Assembly: GCA_963210315.1 (NCBI GenBank)
Contig: OY723296.1
Location: forward strand, 806,001 to 870,000
DNA: 64,000 nt
Source of the DNA: Rhynchopus euleeides
Taxonomy: Eukaryota > Euglenozoa > Diplonemea > Diplonemida > Diplonemidae
Reading direction: 5' to 3'
A program made the position numbers and the translations under genes. The notes under the pieces were generated by a model. It was not told the origin of the DNA, searched no databases, and worked only from the letters and a program-made list of their open reading frames with translations. Positions 1 to 11,146 of the stretch are shown here, one piece after another. How positions within the stretch are numbered: position 1 is the stretch's first letter; each line of letters begins with the position of its first letter.

Positions 1-957
1 GTACCGTACAGTGCCACTGTGTGGGAGGTTGGAAAAGAAAATGCCCCAACACACCACATCTGAGGGTTGCAATGCATGTTGCTTGCCAACCACGTCATCC
101 GGTGGGTGTCAGGCGCTATGTAGGTGGCATTAGCCAGGTCTTCGATGAGTTCTGGCTTGTATATGTACCTCCCTGCCACCATGCACCGGGAGGCTGCCTG
201 TAGGTACGGAACAAGTCCAGATGGTCGTGTGATTCCTGTGCAGCAGTGCTCCACAACCGGGATGTGTTGACAACGACTGTTGCAACACGAGCTGTACATT
301 CCGGGAACACACGAAGTGCGCTGTCGTGGTACCCATTGTGCCAGAATTGGTACTTGCTGCGGTCTACTTTGCCTGGCCCAAGAGCACTGGTACTGAACAG
401 TGCAATATGCGTGGCGAGGTGAATGCAACGGAAGCGCGCAAAGTCAATACAGCTCTCGGATGGCGGGTGGTGGTGTCACTAGTGTGTGACGTTCACTCGA
501 GGATACAACGCATCACAATGAATCAGCAACCGTGGACCGAGTACAATACGCTCTCTGTGGCTGGTGTGGGGGACAAAGGCAGTGCCTGTGCCGCAGGCAG
601 GGAGGTACATATACAAGCCAGAACACATCGAAGACCTGGCTGATGCCACCTACATAGCGCCTGACACCCACCGGATGACGTGGTTGGCAAGCAACATGCA
701 TTGCAACCCTCAGATGTGGTGTGTTGGGGCATTTTCTTTTCCAACCTCCCACACAGTGGCACTGTACGGTACCAAACGGTGGCACAAAATTTAGGTACCC
801 CAATTCGGGCACCTGAGGTGCCCGGAATGGTGGAAAAGTGGGGTTCGATGGGTTTCCGGACCGATCTGGGGGGGTTTGGAGGGTTTACGGGGGCTTTGGG
901 GCCTCTGCGCCGGTTTTTTGAAAAATCGTGTTTGTCACCCCCATTTGACCCCCCCTA
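1..957. mobile_element. Foldback element copy A (left end beyond window)
   Basis: This stretch matches 1613-2569 in the same orientation at a constant offset of 1612 with only scattered substitutions. It is therefore the right-hand part of a second copy of the long-inverted-repeat element described at 1405-2569. Inside this copy, about 1-190 and 590-775 are inverted repeats of each other. The middle part (about 326-643) keeps an open frame that is also open in copy B, but the differences between copies are mostly amino-acid changing, so I see no sign of selection for protein. The right end runs into a CCCCCTAG tip at 951-958. Confidence 0.8.
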
Positions 958-958
958 G

Positions 959-1400
959 GGCAGTGGTGGCAGCGTACGGCCGTACGGTACGCGTACGCGT
1001 ACGCCGTACGCACTTTCTGAAAATCGCGCTGCGTACGCGTACGCAGATTTTGCGTACGGCTGGTATTCCAGGTCTCTCAGCACACAGTAGGCCACCCAGC
1101 GGGTGGCTGGGCCCTGGCCTTTGCTCTTGCCTTTCACAGATGGTTCCTTGCCGCGCACGTGGCGAATAACTCGCAACACCTGCAAGTACACCCGCAAGCA
1201 TACTGCAAAAGGTACCACTTCCGACTGGAAGGCTCGGAGGCTGCCCCTGGTACACCTGAGTTCGACTGTCGGATTTGGTGTGCGGCCATGGCCGTCTCCT
1301 GTGCTCCATAGACTGCCGTACGCAGCGCCGTACGCGTACGCGTACGCCGTACGCACTTTTTGAAAATCACGCTGCGTACGCGTACGCAGCCACCACTGCC
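959..1400. mobile_element. 442-bp element with GGCAGTGGTGGC ends, inserted at CTAG
   Basis: The ends are perfect 12-bp inverted repeats (959-970 and 1389-1400) flanked by CTAG on both sides (955-958 and 1401-1404), as expected for a 4-bp target duplication. Inside each end are runs of the alternating unit GTACGC that could form cruciforms (about 974-1050 and 1316-1388). The core (about 1055-1310) is related to 58190-58500 inside another element. It encodes no full-length protein, although a short stretch on the minus strand is conserved between the two. It sits exactly between two copies of the foldback element, so it inserted at their shared CCCCTAGGGG junction. Confidence 0.75.
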
Positions 1401-1404
1401 CTAG

Positions 1405-2569
1405 GGGGGGGGGGGGGTAGGGGGGGTCAAATGCCACCCTTTTACGTGGACAAACACGATTTTTCAAAAAACCGGCGCAGAGGCCCCAAAGCCCCCGTAA
1501 ACCCTCCAAACCCCCCCAGATCGGTCCGGAAACCCATCGAACCCCACTTTTCCACCATTCCGGGCACCTCAGGTGCCCGAATTGGGGTACCTAAATTTTG
1601 TGCCACCGTTTGGTACCGTACAGTGCCACTGTGTGGGAGGTTGGAAAAGAAAATGCCCCAACACACCACATCTGAGGGTTGCAATGCATGTTGCTTGCCA
1701 ACCACGTCATCCGGTGGGTGTCAGGCGCTATGTAGGTGGCATTAGCCAGGTCTTCGATGTGTTCTGGCTTGTATATGTACCTCCCTGCCACCATGCACCG
1801 GGAGGCTGCCTGTAGGTACGGAACAGTCCAGATGGTCGTGTGATTCCTGTGCAGCAGTGCTCCACAACCGGGATGTGTTGACAACGACTGTTGCAACACG
1901 AGCTGTACATTCCGGGAACACATGAAGTGCGCTGTCGTGGTACCCATTGTGCCAGAATTGGTAGTTGCTGCGGTCTACTTTGCCTGGCCCAAGAGCACTG
2001 GTACTGAACGGTGCAATATGCGTGGCGAGGTGAATACAACGGAAGCGCGCAAAGTCAATACAGCTCTCGGATGGCGGGTGGTGGTGCCACTAGTGTGTGA
2101 CGTTCACTCGAGGATACAACGCATCACAATGAATCAGCAACCGTGGACCGAGTACAATACGCTCTCTGTGGCTGGTGTGGGGGACAAAGGCAGTGCCTGT
2201 GCCGCAGGCAGGGAGGTATATATACAAGCCAGAACACATCGAAGACCTGGCTAATGCCACCTACATAGCGCCTGACACCCACCGGATGACGTGGTTGGCA
2301 AGCAACATGCATTGCAACCCTCAGATGTGGTGTGTTGGGGCATTTTCTTTTCCAACCTCCCACACAGTGGCACTGTACGGTACCAAACGGTGGCACAAAA
2401 TTTAGGTACCCCAATTCGGGCACCTGAGGTGCCCGGAATGGTGGAAAAGTGGGGTTCGATGGGTTTCCGGACCGATCTGGGGGGGTTTGGAGGGTTTACG
2501 GGGGCTTTGGGGCCTCTGCGCCGGTTTTTTGAAAAATCGTGTTTGTCACCCCCATTTGACCCCCCCTAG
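1405..2569. mobile_element. Foldback element copy B with ~380-bp terminal inverted repeats
   Basis: The left arm (about 1420-1800) and the right arm (about 2180-2569) are long inverted repeats. Both begin at a G-run followed by GGTCAAATG and run past a shared palindrome, GGGCACCTCAGGTGCCC, at 1562-1578. The unique centre is about 370 bp. One frame (1922-2254, plus) is open in both copies but resembles no family I know. No transposase is present, so this is presumably a non-autonomous foldback or MITE-like element. Confidence 0.75.
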
Positions 2570-2958
2570 GGGGGGGGGCGACAGGCCTCTGGCATCGACG
2601 CTTCCACACCACACCACAGCACACACCCTCCTGCTAGGAATAGCAGACGGTGTGGGCAGTAGCGGTGGATCCCTCAGGAGGGTCGCTGGCACGATGCCCC
2701 GCATTGGCCAGCCCATCCACCAGAGGGCAAGACAACCACCCAACCCTACCCCCACCCACCTAGCCTAGGCGAGGCTCGGTGGGGGGGTAGTGAAATCGAA
2801 TTTGAAGGGAGCACAAGAGGCTCGGTGTGGGGGGGGGGGGGGGGGGGGGGTAGTGGGGGCGGGGGGTGGCACGTAGGGTGGCACCACCTCTCGTCTCGCC
2901 ACCCCCACCCATCCGACCACCCAACCCTACCCCCCACACACCCCCACCCCCTATTCAT
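2570..2958. other. Intergenic spacer with homopolymer G tract
   Basis: No gene is seen. The stretch holds a ~21-nt G run (about 2831-2851), C/A-rich low-complexity sequence, and at 2781-2816 a copy of a short dispersed motif (G run, then TAGTGAAAT and GAAGGGA). The same motif recurs at 14034-14074, 14432-14472 and 25387-25440. It lies just downstream of the minus-strand gene ending at 2959. Confidence 0.6.
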
Positions 2959-5900
2959 TTAGCACGGCAGCCCCTGTGGGGAAGGCCTTCTCCAGGCGCC
3001 CAGGCATTCGACACCCGCAAGCTCTGCCATCCGCCACGCCTGTTTGAGGGCGGCGCAGCCAGGCGGGACGAAGGCCCGCGCGGGGGTGGTGCCGTGCCTG
3101 CCCTGCTTCCCCTTCCCCTTGGGCTGCGGGTGTGGGGTCAGCAGCCCCGACTCCCCGAGGCGCAGGGAGCGCAGGGCAGGCACGACGTCACACCCGTTTG
3201 CCACCCACGCCAGGGCGATCCCCTCCGCAGGGGACACGAGGCGGTGCACCGCAGCGCGCACCACGCGCAGCTCCAGCTGCACCACCACCGTGGAGAAGGG
3301 CTCCGACAGCACCACAGCATGCGGCACCGGGGCAGCAACCCCTAACCCTGCAGCCCCCAGCAGGCCGTGGCCCTTCGGGGTGGGTGGAGCGCTGCCGGCA
3401 CACCGCAGCCGGCGCCCCGCCACGACCCCCCGGCGCCGCCGGGCCTCCTCGGCCTGCAGGGCGTGGGAGAGAGCACCTATGAGGTGGCTCTCTGCAGCAT
3501 GCCCCTCCCGCCTGACGTGCATCCTGCAGGGCGCTGTGTAGACACGCTCCCAGAAGGGTGCGCAGCGCCCCCCCTGCGGCTGGTCTGCCTGCTGCTGGCC
3601 CTGGGTGTCGGATGACAGCCACACCATAGCCCTGGCGCCGCTGTGCGGCGCCCCGGTGTCTGCCTGCGGGCTGCGCCCGCCTGCGGTGGGGGTGGCGGTG
3701 ATGCTGGTGCCGCTGCGCACCGCGCCCCTCCTCTGCTGCATGGCAGCGGGGATGCCGCCGCGCAGCGCAGACCACCTGCTGGGGGCAAAGCTGCTGCGGC
3801 GGCTCCTCGCCTGCTGCGGGCCGCGTGAGGCGAAGGCGCCTGTGAGAAGAGAGGTGGCGGCGCGGAGCTGCGCGTGGGCTGCGCCGGTGGCATGCCAGAC
3901 GCAGGCGGCGAGCACAATGGAGGCCGTCTGTGCCTTTGCGAGGCGCAGCCTCCCCACCAGCACGGCGGAGAAGCTGTCGCTGGAGAGAAGCGCGGCGGCG
4001 CAGAGGGCGACGGAGGCGACACCGGAGACAGCACAGCCCAGCAGGTCCTCAAACCTGCAGGTGTCGAACAGCACGCGCTCCACCTGCAGCCGCGAGTAGG
4101 GCCGCACGGAGTAGCAGCTGACGGGGTCCCCGTCGGCGTCGCCTGACGTGTCACGGGGATGGCTGCGGTGGCCGTGGTGCCCCCTCCGCGTGTTCGCCAG
4201 CAGCGCCTCCCGGAGCGAGCACACCTCGGCAGCAGGCAGCATGCCCGCAGCGGTGCAGTGGCTGAGACGGTGGGGCCGCACCGCCGGGGTGTCGCTGCTG
4301 CTGCTGCTGCTCGGCTGGGCATTCTCGGTGGATCCTCCTGTGGGGGTCGTGCCCTGCCCCCCGGCACCAGGCATGTCCGCCCGATTCGTCGCGACGCGTA
4401 TCCTGAGCGCCTCCAGAAACCCGCTGTGTTTAAACCCGGGCGCAGGGCAGGCCTGCTGCACACAGGCACGCCTCTGCTCCGCCCGCTCCGCCGGCAGCAG
4501 CTGCGCCAGCGCCAGATCCGCGGCATGCTCCACCGCCACCCTCTCCCGCGCCGCCTCCAGCCCCTGCGCCAACCCCCACACCGCCAGGCTCTGCTCCAGA
4601 ATGCCGCGAGGATCCACCTCCAGCAACACCACCTCCTCCTCCTCCTCCACACCACTCCCCACCGCCCCAACCGGAACCCAGTCAACGAGACGATCGGCAG
4701 CCTCTAGCACCTCGAAGGCACGCCGGAGCTCTGCAATCCGATCCGACAGCGTCGCAGCAGCCGCAGCGTAGTGCAGCGATGCCTGGGTGTAGAAAGCCCG
4801 CCGCAGCTCCGCCAGCTCCCCTGCCCTGAGCGGGGGCGCTGGGGCTTCTCCTTCAGCGCCTGCAGCGGCGGTTTCGCCTTCTCCTGCTCCCTCTGCCTCC
4901 TGCCCGTGGTGTGCAGGATGGTCCCCCTTCCCTCTGTGGAGCAGCTGCTCGCGCAGCTTCTGCCTCTGCCGCGCCCGGTTCGCCTTGAACTCCTCCTCCA
5001 TCTGCCGCGTCCCGCGGTCCTGCTTCACCGCCGTCATCCCCCTATAAATCCTCTCCTCGTCTGCGGTGAGGGTTGGCATCTCCGCCTGCCACTTCGCGTC
5101 GATCTGCCTCAGCTCCGCCTTCAAATTCCGCAGCTTCTCCTCCACGACAAACAGGTTCGCCCGGCCCTCCTGCAGCGTCAGGTCGTACTGCCTCCCGGGA
5201 GACCCTGCTGTGGCGGGCCCCCCTTCCTCCTGCGCCTGCTGCAGCCTCGAGAGGTCCTTCTCTAAAAACCTCCGCGTGTGCTTCAGGTCGGCGAGCCTCT
5301 GCCGCAGCTCCCCCCTCTCCGCCTCCTTCGCGCTGGACACCGCCTCGATGGTGCGGATCTTCTGTTTGAGGGTCTTCTCCGCACCCCTTGCGGCGACCTG
5401 CCTCACGGAAAACTTCACCCCCTCCTTCGCCCGGGTCTCAACGAGCAGCAGCTTGCGCTTTTCGCTGTCAGTCCCCCCCGCATGATCCGCCCCTGCCACC
5501 CCCGGGTGTGGGTGGTGCCCCTGCTTTGCCTTGCTGTGGTTCCACATATCCTTCGCAGCCCCGACGAGATGTTTCCCGCAGTCCTTCAGGTGGCGTGAGA
5601 CGCAGGATATCTCCTGCGACGTGCTGTCCAGCTGCTCCTGGAGGTGATCTGTCGCGGCGGCGGTGGCGGCTGTGCCTTCCCCACCGATCTGCTCCTGCAG
5701 CGCACCCCGCGTGGCCTGCAGGTGGTTCAGCCGCTTCCGGAGCTTCGCATCGCGTATCCCCGCCAGCAGCGCCTCCGCCGCACCAGCCAGCGTTGCAGAG
5801 GCACAACGCCGCCCGTCTCCCATACCCCGGGCACGCCTGGCTGCGGCGAGGAGGCGGTGGCGCAGGGGGACCGGCGCGGCTGCATGGCCCCCAGCAGCCG

Positions 5901-6144
5901 GGGCGGCGGAGGCAAAAGCCGCAGCTGCGGGGTGGTGTGTGCGTGCGTCCTCACCGGAAGGGGGGTGAGGGGCACCGCTGGGGTCGGCACTGCCGGGCAT
6001 GCCGCCCGGTGGGGTGGCAGTGGGGTCGGAGGCGTCGGCTGGGGATGCAGAAGAGGAGGAGGAGGTGGTGGTGGCGGTCGCCTGGGGGTGGTCGTGGTCT
6101 GATGCAGCGTCGCCGGCGGCGCCGGCAGGGTTGTGCGGTGGCAT
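2959..6144 (-). CDS. Large coiled-coil protein of unknown function (1061 aa)
   Basis: A single uninterrupted frame of 1061 codons starts at a CACC-ATG context. Residues 1-95 are low-complexity (Ala, Pro, Ser, His). About 130-400 is charged, heptad-like sequence typical of coiled coil, with repeated Leu/Glu/Lys/Arg blocks near 225-300 and 325-400. A second helical block spans about 440-560. About 701-755 contains two hydrophobic segments that could insert in a membrane, though they are Ala-rich and may simply be a buried helix. The rest is Arg/Gly/Pro-rich linker with a conserved-looking block at about 930-1010. I recognise no enzyme or domain family. It is the most downstream gene of the minus-strand array in this window. 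Coding confidence comes from frame length and clear protein-like segments; the start codon is the first Met but is not proven. Confidence 0.75.
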   Translation of the reverse strand: MPPHNPAGAAGDAASDHDHPQATATTTSSSSSASPADASDPTATPPGGMPGSADPSGAPHPPSGEDARTHHPAAAAFASAAPAAGGHAAAPVPLRHRLLAAARRARGMGDGRRCASATLAGAAEALLAGIRDAKLRKRLNHLQATRGALQEQIGGEGTAATAAATDHLQEQLDSTSQEISCVSRHLKDCGKHLVGAAKDMWNHSKAKQGHHPHPGVAGADHAGGTDSEKRKLLLVETRAKEGVKFSVRQVAARGAEKTLKQKIRTIEAVSSAKEAERGELRQRLADLKHTRRFLEKDLSRLQQAQEEGGPATAGSPGRQYDLTLQEGRANLFVVEEKLRNLKAELRQIDAKWQAEMPTLTADEERIYRGMTAVKQDRGTRQMEEEFKANRARQRQKLREQLLHRGKGDHPAHHGQEAEGAGEGETAAAGAEGEAPAPPLRAGELAELRRAFYTQASLHYAAAAATLSDRIAELRRAFEVLEAADRLVDWVPVGAVGSGVEEEEEVVLLEVDPRGILEQSLAVWGLAQGLEAARERVAVEHAADLALAQLLPAERAEQRRACVQQACPAPGFKHSGFLEALRIRVATNRADMPGAGGQGTTPTGGSTENAQPSSSSSSDTPAVRPHRLSHCTAAGMLPAAEVCSLREALLANTRRGHHGHRSHPRDTSGDADGDPVSCYSVRPYSRLQVERVLFDTCRFEDLLGCAVSGVASVALCAAALLSSDSFSAVLVGRLRLAKAQTASIVLAACVWHATGAAHAQLRAATSLLTGAFASRGPQQARSRRSSFAPSRWSALRGGIPAAMQQRRGAVRSGTSITATPTAGGRSPQADTGAPHSGARAMVWLSSDTQGQQQADQPQGGRCAPFWERVYTAPCRMHVRREGHAAESHLIGALSHALQAEEARRRRGVVAGRRLRCAGSAPPTPKGHGLLGAAGLGVAAPVPHAVVLSEPFSTVVVQLELRVVRAAVHRLVSPAEGIALAWVANGCDVVPALRSLRLGESGLLTPHPQPKGKGKQGRHGTTPARAFVPPGCAALKQAWRMAELAGVECLGAWRRPSPQGLPC

Positions 6145-8532
6145 GGTGGCGGAGGTGTTCCTCCCCCCCCCTCCGGCAGCGGCGTTTCTCAGAATCGGCA
6201 GGACAGGAGAGAGAGAGGGGGGGAGGGCGCAGTGTCACAGCCAGCAACGGCAGCCTGTGCAGCAGGAGAGAGGCGCAGCAGCGCTACATGGCGTCAGAGA
6301 GGGGTTTGGTTGGCTGGTTGAATGTACGGATGGTGGCGGTGCTGTAGGCACACGCCCCTCTGTGCTGGGTGTGTTGTGTGGGTTGCGTGTGTGATGAAGT
6401 GGTTTTGTGTTGCTCTCAAAAAGACTTGGAGTTGCGTTCTTTGTTTGTACGAACGGTGCCTGCTAGTGCATGTGTGCAGATACCGAACGCTGCCACGAGT
6501 CTTTTTAGCTTCACACGTTGCTCTGACAAAAAAAACACTGCACCGGTATCCCAGCCGGATCGGGGAGGAGGGGAGGGGGGACGGGGAGCGGAGGGAGGAC
6601 AAGTGAGAGTTTGCAGAGTGTGCCGCCACCCTGTCATCCGTCCCTATCTCTCCTCGTTGCCCACACGTGGGGAGGGGGGGGGGGGGGGTGGAGGGTCTGT
6701 GTGGCACGTTGGGATCCCAGAGGTATAGACGCCCTGCTCGCCCCCCCCACTCCCTCCCCCTCCCGCACGGTTGCTGCCTCCCAGGCCCCACACCCCCCCC
6801 ACACGCACACAGTGGTATCAGACTTGCTGTGCTGCACACACTGTGGTGGGCACACTACGACACAGCATGGGTGTGAGCAGAACCTCTTTGACAAATGGGC
6901 CCTCTCCACATGCCACATGCCACAGCCCTACTAACCACACTCTAACCTGGGCTTTAGGCATCAAACAGGAGCGGCAAGCTGCATGCAAGCAAGGGGCCTG
7001 CTGCGGGACAGGGGAGGGCAAGGGTGATGACCTGGCTCACAACGTGGGGTCACCCCCACACCCGCCCCTGCTGAAGGGGGGGCGCCAGAGCCACACGGGG
7101 CTAGCAATGTGTGGCATCTCGGGTATGAGTCGTGTGGCGTTGCTGTGCTTTCCGCCGGGGTGCCGATATTTACACCGAATCACGAGCCCCCAGGTGTGAA
7201 CTGTCCTATCGATAACGCCCACCCCGCCCCGCCTTCTTCTTCTTCTTCTTCTTCTTCTCCTGCGAGATGTGTTGTGGTTTTTTTTCGGGCCGATAGGCAC
7301 CAGCCGGATGGGGTGTTAAGTCTCGCGAAACGCAATCAGAATTCGGGCTCCCTTCGTGAAATCGTCGGATGTTGTTGTGTTTATTTTTTGCTTCGCTGTT
7401 GCATTTTTTCCCCGACGATTTTTCACCCCCCCCCCCCCCTTTTTGCAGCAGCGGCAGTGAAAACACGTCTCACACCGGGAAACACTGCCCACCACCACAC
7501 GAGCCCTTTCTTTGCAGTAGCACATAACGCACCGCAGCTCTCACACACATCGCCCTCTGCCTTTGATGCGATCACCACTGCCCAACTGCAAAGACGCAAA
7601 CAAAGACACTCACACGAAACCCACCTATGCTCTTGTTCGGATGACTCACCACCCTACCCCACCCCACCCCACCCACCGTTTCCCTCCAGCCCATCCTCTT
7701 CACTTGACACGGATCTGGGGGGGGGGGGGGGGGGAGGGAGGGTGAGGTGGGATGGAGGGCAAGACAAGGGGAACAGAGCTGGCAAGCTGGACGCCGTGTT
7801 CCCACACACGGGGCGAGAAGGGTGTGGGGGAAGGGTAGTGAGGCAGATAAAAGTAAGGTGTGAGGGAGGGGGGGGGGGGGGGGGGTGAACCGATGTTCGG
7901 ATCGCTTAGGGCATACTGGCAGTTCTGGCAGATACTCTTTTTTCCACTTCTTGGCAGCATGTTGAAGCACGAGCATCGCGTGGATCACCCACCCCCCCCT
8001 TTTTTTTTGAGCCGAAAATCCCGGCCGAATCAGATTAGAGAAAAAAAAGAATACCAACTTCAAAACTTTCAACTGGTTTGAGCGAATCAGATGCATTTTC
8101 TCTTTTTGCGGGACACAACCAGAACAGACGGAGGGGCTCCCTCAAGACGAACCACTGAAGGGACTGCAAAAAACCCCCCCCCAAAGAACCCCATCATTTT
8201 TTTTCCTCTGCTGTCGGCAATTCGGCAGGGGGGCATGGGGTGGGAGGGACGGGGGAGATCAGCTGCGGCGATGTCTCATTCAGGCACCTCCGAGACACGC
8301 ATGGTGCCCGCTCTTGCCTGTGGGGGCTGCCTGGCCCCCACATCAAGGGACATCTGCCCGTCTCGCCCCTGGGGGCAGAGGGGCTGGGAGAGGTGTGCAG
8401 ACATGCACTGCCGTTCCATCTCTAGGCATTGGTGATTGGCTGCCGGCACAACCAGTAGCTGCCAGCACCACGCACCGCCACCCGACAATTCACGCGAGGC
8501 AGGCACTGAGCATGCTCTATGGGGCAGAGAGC
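6145..8532. other. Intergenic region between the coiled-coil gene and IST1
   Basis: I see no convincing gene. The stretch contains several G/C homopolymers (about 6676-6689, 7427-7439 as C, 7719-7734, 7869-7884), a CTT microsatellite (about 7232-7257), and pyrimidine-rich sense-strand sequence. It would hold the 3-prime UTR of IST1 and the 5-prime UTR and splice-acceptor region of the gene starting at 6144. Short open frames here are proline/histidine-rich low complexity and I do not call them genes. Confidence 0.55.
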
Positions 8533-9868
8533 TTACATCCTCTTCAGCGCAGCAAGACGCGCCTGTGTGTTGGTTGTGGGTGTGTTGAAACCAGAGTGTG
8601 CTCGCCTTTTTGGAGCAGAGGCCGTGGTGTGGGGGGAGCTGCTCGACCAAAGCGGCAAAAAAAGAGTCTGGGTTTTGTTTGTGCGCACGAGCGGCAGTGT
8701 GTTGTGACCCCGTGAAGGGCGTTTCTGTGAATGAGCGGTTTTGTGTCTCCCTCAAAACACACTGCACGCCGGTACGCTCCCCACAGACTTTTTCTCCGTG
8801 AAGCTTGTTTGGGCAAAAGAACGGTGGGAGCTCGTGTATAGTATCGATAAATTTTGTTTCCTTTTCGGGGCACAAGCTCGGAGAGACTGCTGTCGACGCG
8901 CATTGCACAACATGACCTGCTGCGGGACACCGACACCCTCCCTGCTGCCGGGAGGCACAGCGTGTACACACCTCGAGGGCAGCGTCGTCCTCCTGCGGCT
9001 GCGCTGGGGGCTGGTCCCAGCCCGGCGGGGGGCAGAGCTCCTGTGGGCAGGGTGGTGTTGTGGTGTCATAAAGGGGCTGTAAAAGAACAATCGTCGCCAA
9101 CACTGAGACCGGCATAGAATGAACACCTCCACCAGCGAGTGGCTCGAATGGACATACCGTGTTGACCGGGGGGTACCCAGTGGGCCCAGGCGCTGTAGGA
9201 GGCACACCCGGAGGCCCGAACGGCATGGTCGGCGGGGGCGGGGGCGGCCCGGGGAGGAACGCCGGCGGCGGCACGGCCCCCTGGGATGGGGGCACAAGGT
9301 CTGTCGTCGCCAGGGCGGACTCCACAGACTCCCAGTCGAGGTCAAACTCATCCGCAATCCCCTTCATATACTCGAGGCAGCGGTGCGGCTCCGGCACCAT
9401 CACGCTCAGCTTTTCGTACACCTTCTGGTTGACGGCCCGCTCGGTGTTGTTGGTTGCAGTCTCGACGAACTCACGGCCCAACTTCAGGCACACCTGGTGG
9501 CGCAGATTTGTCAGCTCGGTGATGCCCTCCGTGCGAGGGCATGCCCACACGATGGTGCTCACTGCCTCCTTCAGGTCGGGCGGGCACTGCGCACACTCAA
9601 TGAACAGCATCTGGCGGGAGTTCATGAGGTCGCAGAAGAGGGCCACCATCTCGATCGCCTCCACGTAGTACTCATCCCTCATGACCTGCTCCACTTTGAT
9701 GCGCGCGCTTTCGTACTTTGAGTTTGCCATCAGCTGTGCAATCTCCCTCCTCTGGTTCGTCACAGAGTTATGCTTCTTGTTCTGCTGCATCCTTATCCGC
9801 GAGGCAGCCATCTTCAGCGCCGCCTTGAACTTGTGCTTGTCGAACCGCTCCTTGCCCCATCCGAACAT
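8533..9868 (-). CDS. IST1: IST1 homologue, ESCRT-III associated (three exons, 281 aa)
   Basis: IST1 binds ESCRT-III and the AAA ATPase VPS4 in endosomal sorting and membrane scission. Exons on the minus strand are 9868-9158, 9076-8972 and 8562-8533. Both introns are GT-AG (9157-9077, donor GTATGT; 8971-8563, donor GTGTGT) and both junctions are phase 0. Residues 1-175 form the helical Ist1 domain (start MFGWGKERFDKHKFK). A proline-rich linker follows (about 195-270). The last residues after splicing, DDAALEARLAALKRM, match the MIM1 motif that docks on VPS4 MIT domains; this supports the splicing model strongly, because the unspliced frame is nonsense after residue 237. The ATG is preceded directly by a T run and AAG, a plausible trans-splice acceptor. 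A Met 11 codons upstream is open but lacks family similarity. Confidence 0.92.
8563..8971 (-). other. IST1 intron 2 (409 nt)
   Basis: The donor is GAG|GTGTGT and the acceptor ACACACAG|GCG. Removing it joins the linker to a 9-codon last exon that completes the MIM1 motif. The intron contains sequence (about 8665-8800) resembling a loosely conserved pattern seen in other spacers of the window. Confidence 0.8.
9077..9157 (-). other. IST1 intron 1 (81 nt)
   Basis: Read on the minus strand, the donor is ACG|GTATGT and the acceptor TTGTTCTTTTACAG|CC, with a good pyrimidine tract. Removing it keeps the frame and the proline-rich linker. Confidence 0.85.
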
Positions 9869-10940
9869 CTTGAAAAAAAACGGCGAGGGGTGCCGGGACA
9901 AGAGAGCGGAGTCGTGCGCACGGCGGAGGGGCCTCGGATATACCGCTAGCCTTCGACCCTCTCGCTGCTGTCACAGAGGGGGCAAGGTAGGCCGAGAGGA
10001 TGGAGCGTGTCGAGGGGAGAGAGAGAGGGGGGCTGCCCTGTGGATTCTCTTTGGCGCAAAGCCTTTAGAAAAGCTTCGCAGGCAAGTGGGGGGTGGGGTG
10101 GTCAGCCCTTGTGTATTACCTGCCAAGGTTTGGTGTGGTGTAGGGGTGTCGGTCAGCAAGGCCCTCATCAGCCAAGCGGGCTGGAAGATCAAACATCTCC
10201 GAAGCAACTGCCTGCCCGAAGCCTCGGCGATCTAAATCAATCCATTGGTGTGAGCATATAGGGGTTCTGTGACAGGTCTGTGCCAGATCTGGGGGGTTCC
10301 ATGATCACACCATCCATGGATTTCGGTTTTGACAAAGCAACGGGCAAAGGCACAGGCTGAACGGTACGGCGGGCAGGATCTGCTCGTATGTGCTCCATGC
10401 AAGCGTGTTGAAGGGGGCTTGCAGGGCGATCGCCATCCAGTGGTGATGTCTGGCGACGGGTACGATTTACCGTCACACAAGGTTAAGATAACAACACAGG
10501 CATTCAAGCCTGCCAACAACGCAAACCCCAGTCGCAGGCTCGAAGGCTCAGGAACGGCGATTCAAGGGCATCATGCAGTGATGATTGCTGCGGAAAAAAC
10601 TTCAAAATATATTGCGCCCGTTAAAAGCGACCGGTACTCACAGCTCCAACCCCCCTCCCTCGATGTGCATTTCCCTTTTTGTTTGTTGCATTGACGTTTC
10701 TACACAAAACTATCTGTGCTCCCCGCTGGATCGTAAAGTGACAGCAAACGAGACAACAACCGGTTACTGGGGACCCCGCGCCACCAGTCACAGCTCGTCA
10801 GACAGTGAGGGGAAGTGGGGCTATCGCTCGCTCTTTCCCACTCAGCCACGTTGGCCATGTTGGACTGACACAAAACAATGAGCGTGTCTGTCGAACGGGC
10901 CTCGTATATACCTTACATGTCGGGCCCTTGCCGTGGGGTT

Positions 10941-10982
10941 CTGTTCACCGAGGGCAGAGTACCACCTGCCCTCGGTGAACAG
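10941..10982. repeat. Perfect 17-bp inverted repeat, 8-nt loop
   Basis: CTGTTCACCGAGGGCAG at 10941-10957 is repeated in inverted form at 10966-10982. The stem is perfect and could form in DNA or RNA of either strand. Function unknown. Confidence 0.85.
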
Positions 10983-11119
10983 GACTGGGTCCACCTGTTG
11001 ATCACCTCGTGGGTATGGGCAGAGATGCAGAGAATGGGTATCAGTGACCGGAGTATCAACTGATGTGAGACAAGCGACCATACGCCAGTCCCAGACGCCA
11101 CTCTCACAGACAATGGGAA

Positions 11120-11146
11120 GGGAAGGGGTTCTATGAACCCCTTCCC
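11120..11146. repeat. Perfect 12-bp inverted repeat, 3-nt loop
   Basis: GGGAAGGGGTTC at 11120-11131 pairs perfectly with 11135-11146. It is the second strong hairpin within 200 bp. Function unknown. Confidence 0.85.

Noticed and set aside
1..2569. Several 60-118-codon frames in the foldback copies as genes
   Set aside because: They run through inverted repeats, so the same peptide appears on both strands; differences between copies are mostly amino-acid changing.
7109..7888. 259-codon plus-strand frame
   Set aside because: Composed of poly-Ser, poly-Pro and poly-Gly from microsatellites and homopolymers; no protein-like core.
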